A stretch of 5,506 bases of DNA, taken from the NCBI GenBank assembly GCA_001800075.1, contig MGUR01000020.1, positions 1 through 5,506 on the forward strand, written 5' to 3'. Shown one piece after another: positions 5,261-5,506 of the stretch. The DNA is from Elusimicrobia bacterium RIFCSPLOWO2_01_FULL_59_12 (GTDB lineage: Bacteria > Elusimicrobiota > Elusimicrobia > 2-01-FULL-59-12). Positions within the stretch are counted from its first letter, which is position 1. The number at the start of each line of letters is the position of its first letter. Under the pieces are notes generated by a model. It did no database searches, was not told the DNA's origin, and was given only the letters and a program-made list of their open reading frames with translations. The translations under genes were made by a program, and so were the position numbers.

Positions 5261-5506
5261 TTCCGTCGCATCGGCTCTTTGCAAATGCTGCGACAAAATT
5301 ATCAATGCGAATAATGAATGTAAATCGTATCTATCGAATTCCGTCGCAGCACGCTTATATATACATCTAACCATGTTGATTAACCTAACCCGATTGGAGT
5401 ACCAATCACAGAGCGGGGCCTTCGCTTGGGGCTCCGGCCCACGCTCAGCTATTGGAGTACCAATAGCGTTAGGATCGGTAGACAAGAGCGAGCGCGGCGG
5501 CCCGGA
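5229..5506 (+). CDS. Open reading frame running off the window, unknown function
   Basis: ATG 5229 opens a frame of 92 codons with no stop up to the right edge. It overlaps the end of the ATPase gene by 32 bases, with GCGAGG (5219-5224) 4 bases upstream, as in coupled plasmid operons. The first 60 residues look helical and contain the cysteine cluster LCKCC, then NNEC. The rest is Gly/Ser/Pro-rich. NSVA occurs twice, encoded by identical DNA 26 codons apart. No family is recognised. Against coding, the same stretch holds three hairpins and repeats that look like DNA or RNA structure, and the opposite strand is also open (5159-5485 from a TTG). If the window is a circle, the frame continues to TAA 44-46 and gives about 107 residues. 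Confidence 0.42.
   Translation, partial: MSAIPIPAQLNSVASALCKCCDKIINANNECKSYLSNSVAARLYIHLTMLINLTRLEYQSQSGAFAWGSGPRSAIGVPIALGSVDKSERGGP
5286..5351. repeat. Inverted repeat TGCTGCGAC / GTCGCAGCA flanking an AT-rich stretch
   Basis: TGCTGCGAC (5286-5294) and GTCGCAGCA (5343-5351) are perfect 9-base inverted copies, and an extra AATT sits two bases inside each arm. Between them lie 48 AT-rich bases. The right arm is part of AATTCCGTCGCA (5337-5348), which is repeated directly at 5259-5270. A repeat pair around AT-rich DNA just after a helicase gene is what a replication origin could look like. The region may also be coding. Confidence 0.4.
5392..5407. repeat. Hairpin A with AGTA loop
   Basis: GATTGG (5392-5397), loop AGTA, CCAATC (5402-5407) form a perfect 6-bp stem. 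The core ATTGGAGTACCAAT (5393-5406) recurs exactly in hairpin C. No T-run follows, so it is not an ordinary terminator. Confidence 0.6.
5411..5446. repeat. Hairpin B, long GC-rich stem
   Basis: GAGCG and GGGCC (5411-5420) pair with GGCCC (5436-5440) and CGCTC (5442-5446), giving a 10-bp GC-rich stem interrupted only by a bulged A at 5441. The loop is 15 bases. It sits exactly between hairpins A and C, 3 bases after A and 1 base before C. Confidence 0.6.
5448..5467. repeat. Hairpin C with AGTA loop
   Basis: GCTATTGG (5448-5455), loop AGTA, CCAATAGC (5460-5467) form a perfect 8-bp stem. The loop and inner five pairs are identical to hairpin A, while the outer pairs differ yet still pair, which points to a conserved structure. 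Confidence 0.62.

Noticed and set aside
5411..5446. GC-rich hairpin as intrinsic terminator of the ATPase operon
   Set aside because: No T-run follows on either strand, and the adjacent twin hairpins suggest another role.
5159..5485. 108-codon minus-strand frame over the ATPase end
   Set aside because: The start is a TTG without a ribosome site, it opposes the local gene direction and overlaps the ATPase C-terminus. It remains a weak alternative to the plus-strand frame at 5229.

Overview
The window reads as a small mobile or extrachromosomal element, most likely a cryptic plasmid or plasmid-like island of a Gram-negative, probably proteobacterial, host. The evidence is a RecA-fold ATPase of the plasmid RepA helicase type, a small serine resolvase, a ribbon-helix-helix (RHH) DNA-binding protein with a divergent promoter pair, two other putative DNA-binding proteins and a lipoprotein with a lipobox. 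Base composition looks roughly balanced. The promoters match the sigma-70 consensus closely. I cannot name the genus.

Layout. 1-1481 (+): a tight cargo-like group. A possible upstream reading frame ends by ATGA overlap with a DUF6941-like gene (104-520), which overlaps a MerR/excisionase-type HTH gene (507/513-854), followed by a lipoprotein gene (870-1481). 1500-1736 (-): an RHH protein, convergent with the lipoprotein gene. 1737-1925: a divergent control region with two back-to-back promoters and three copies of an 8-bp TGCTATAA element. 1926-2869 (+): a small helical protein of unknown function and a serine resolvase, transcribed from the strong rightward promoter. 2870-2926: a short stretch with TTGTCACA-type repeats and small palindromes, possibly a resolvase site. 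2927/2963-3814 (+): a basic protein of about 290 residues that I do not recognise, with a possible C-terminal HTH. 3815-3965: a spacer with a candidate promoter. 3966-5260 (+): a 54-residue protein and the RepA-like ATPase. 5229-5506 (+): an open frame that overlaps the ATPase end and runs off the window. It contains a conspicuous array of three hairpins (5392-5467).

How it may work together (inference). The ATPase with the small gene before it looks like the replication module. The unknown basic protein and the structured DNA at 5286-5467 are candidates for initiator and origin. The resolvase would resolve multimers. The RHH protein probably represses its own promoter and that of the resolvase operon through the TGCTATAA repeats. 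The DUF6941/HTH/lipoprotein group looks like cargo. No relaxase, toxin-antitoxin pair, transposase, tRNA, rRNA or CRISPR array was found. No gene-free stretch exceeds 300 bases. The longest is 1737-1925, unless the 5229 frame is not a gene, in which case it is 5261-5506.

The window may be a complete circle. Joining the end to the start keeps the 5229 frame open until a TAA at 44-46. This is suggestive only.
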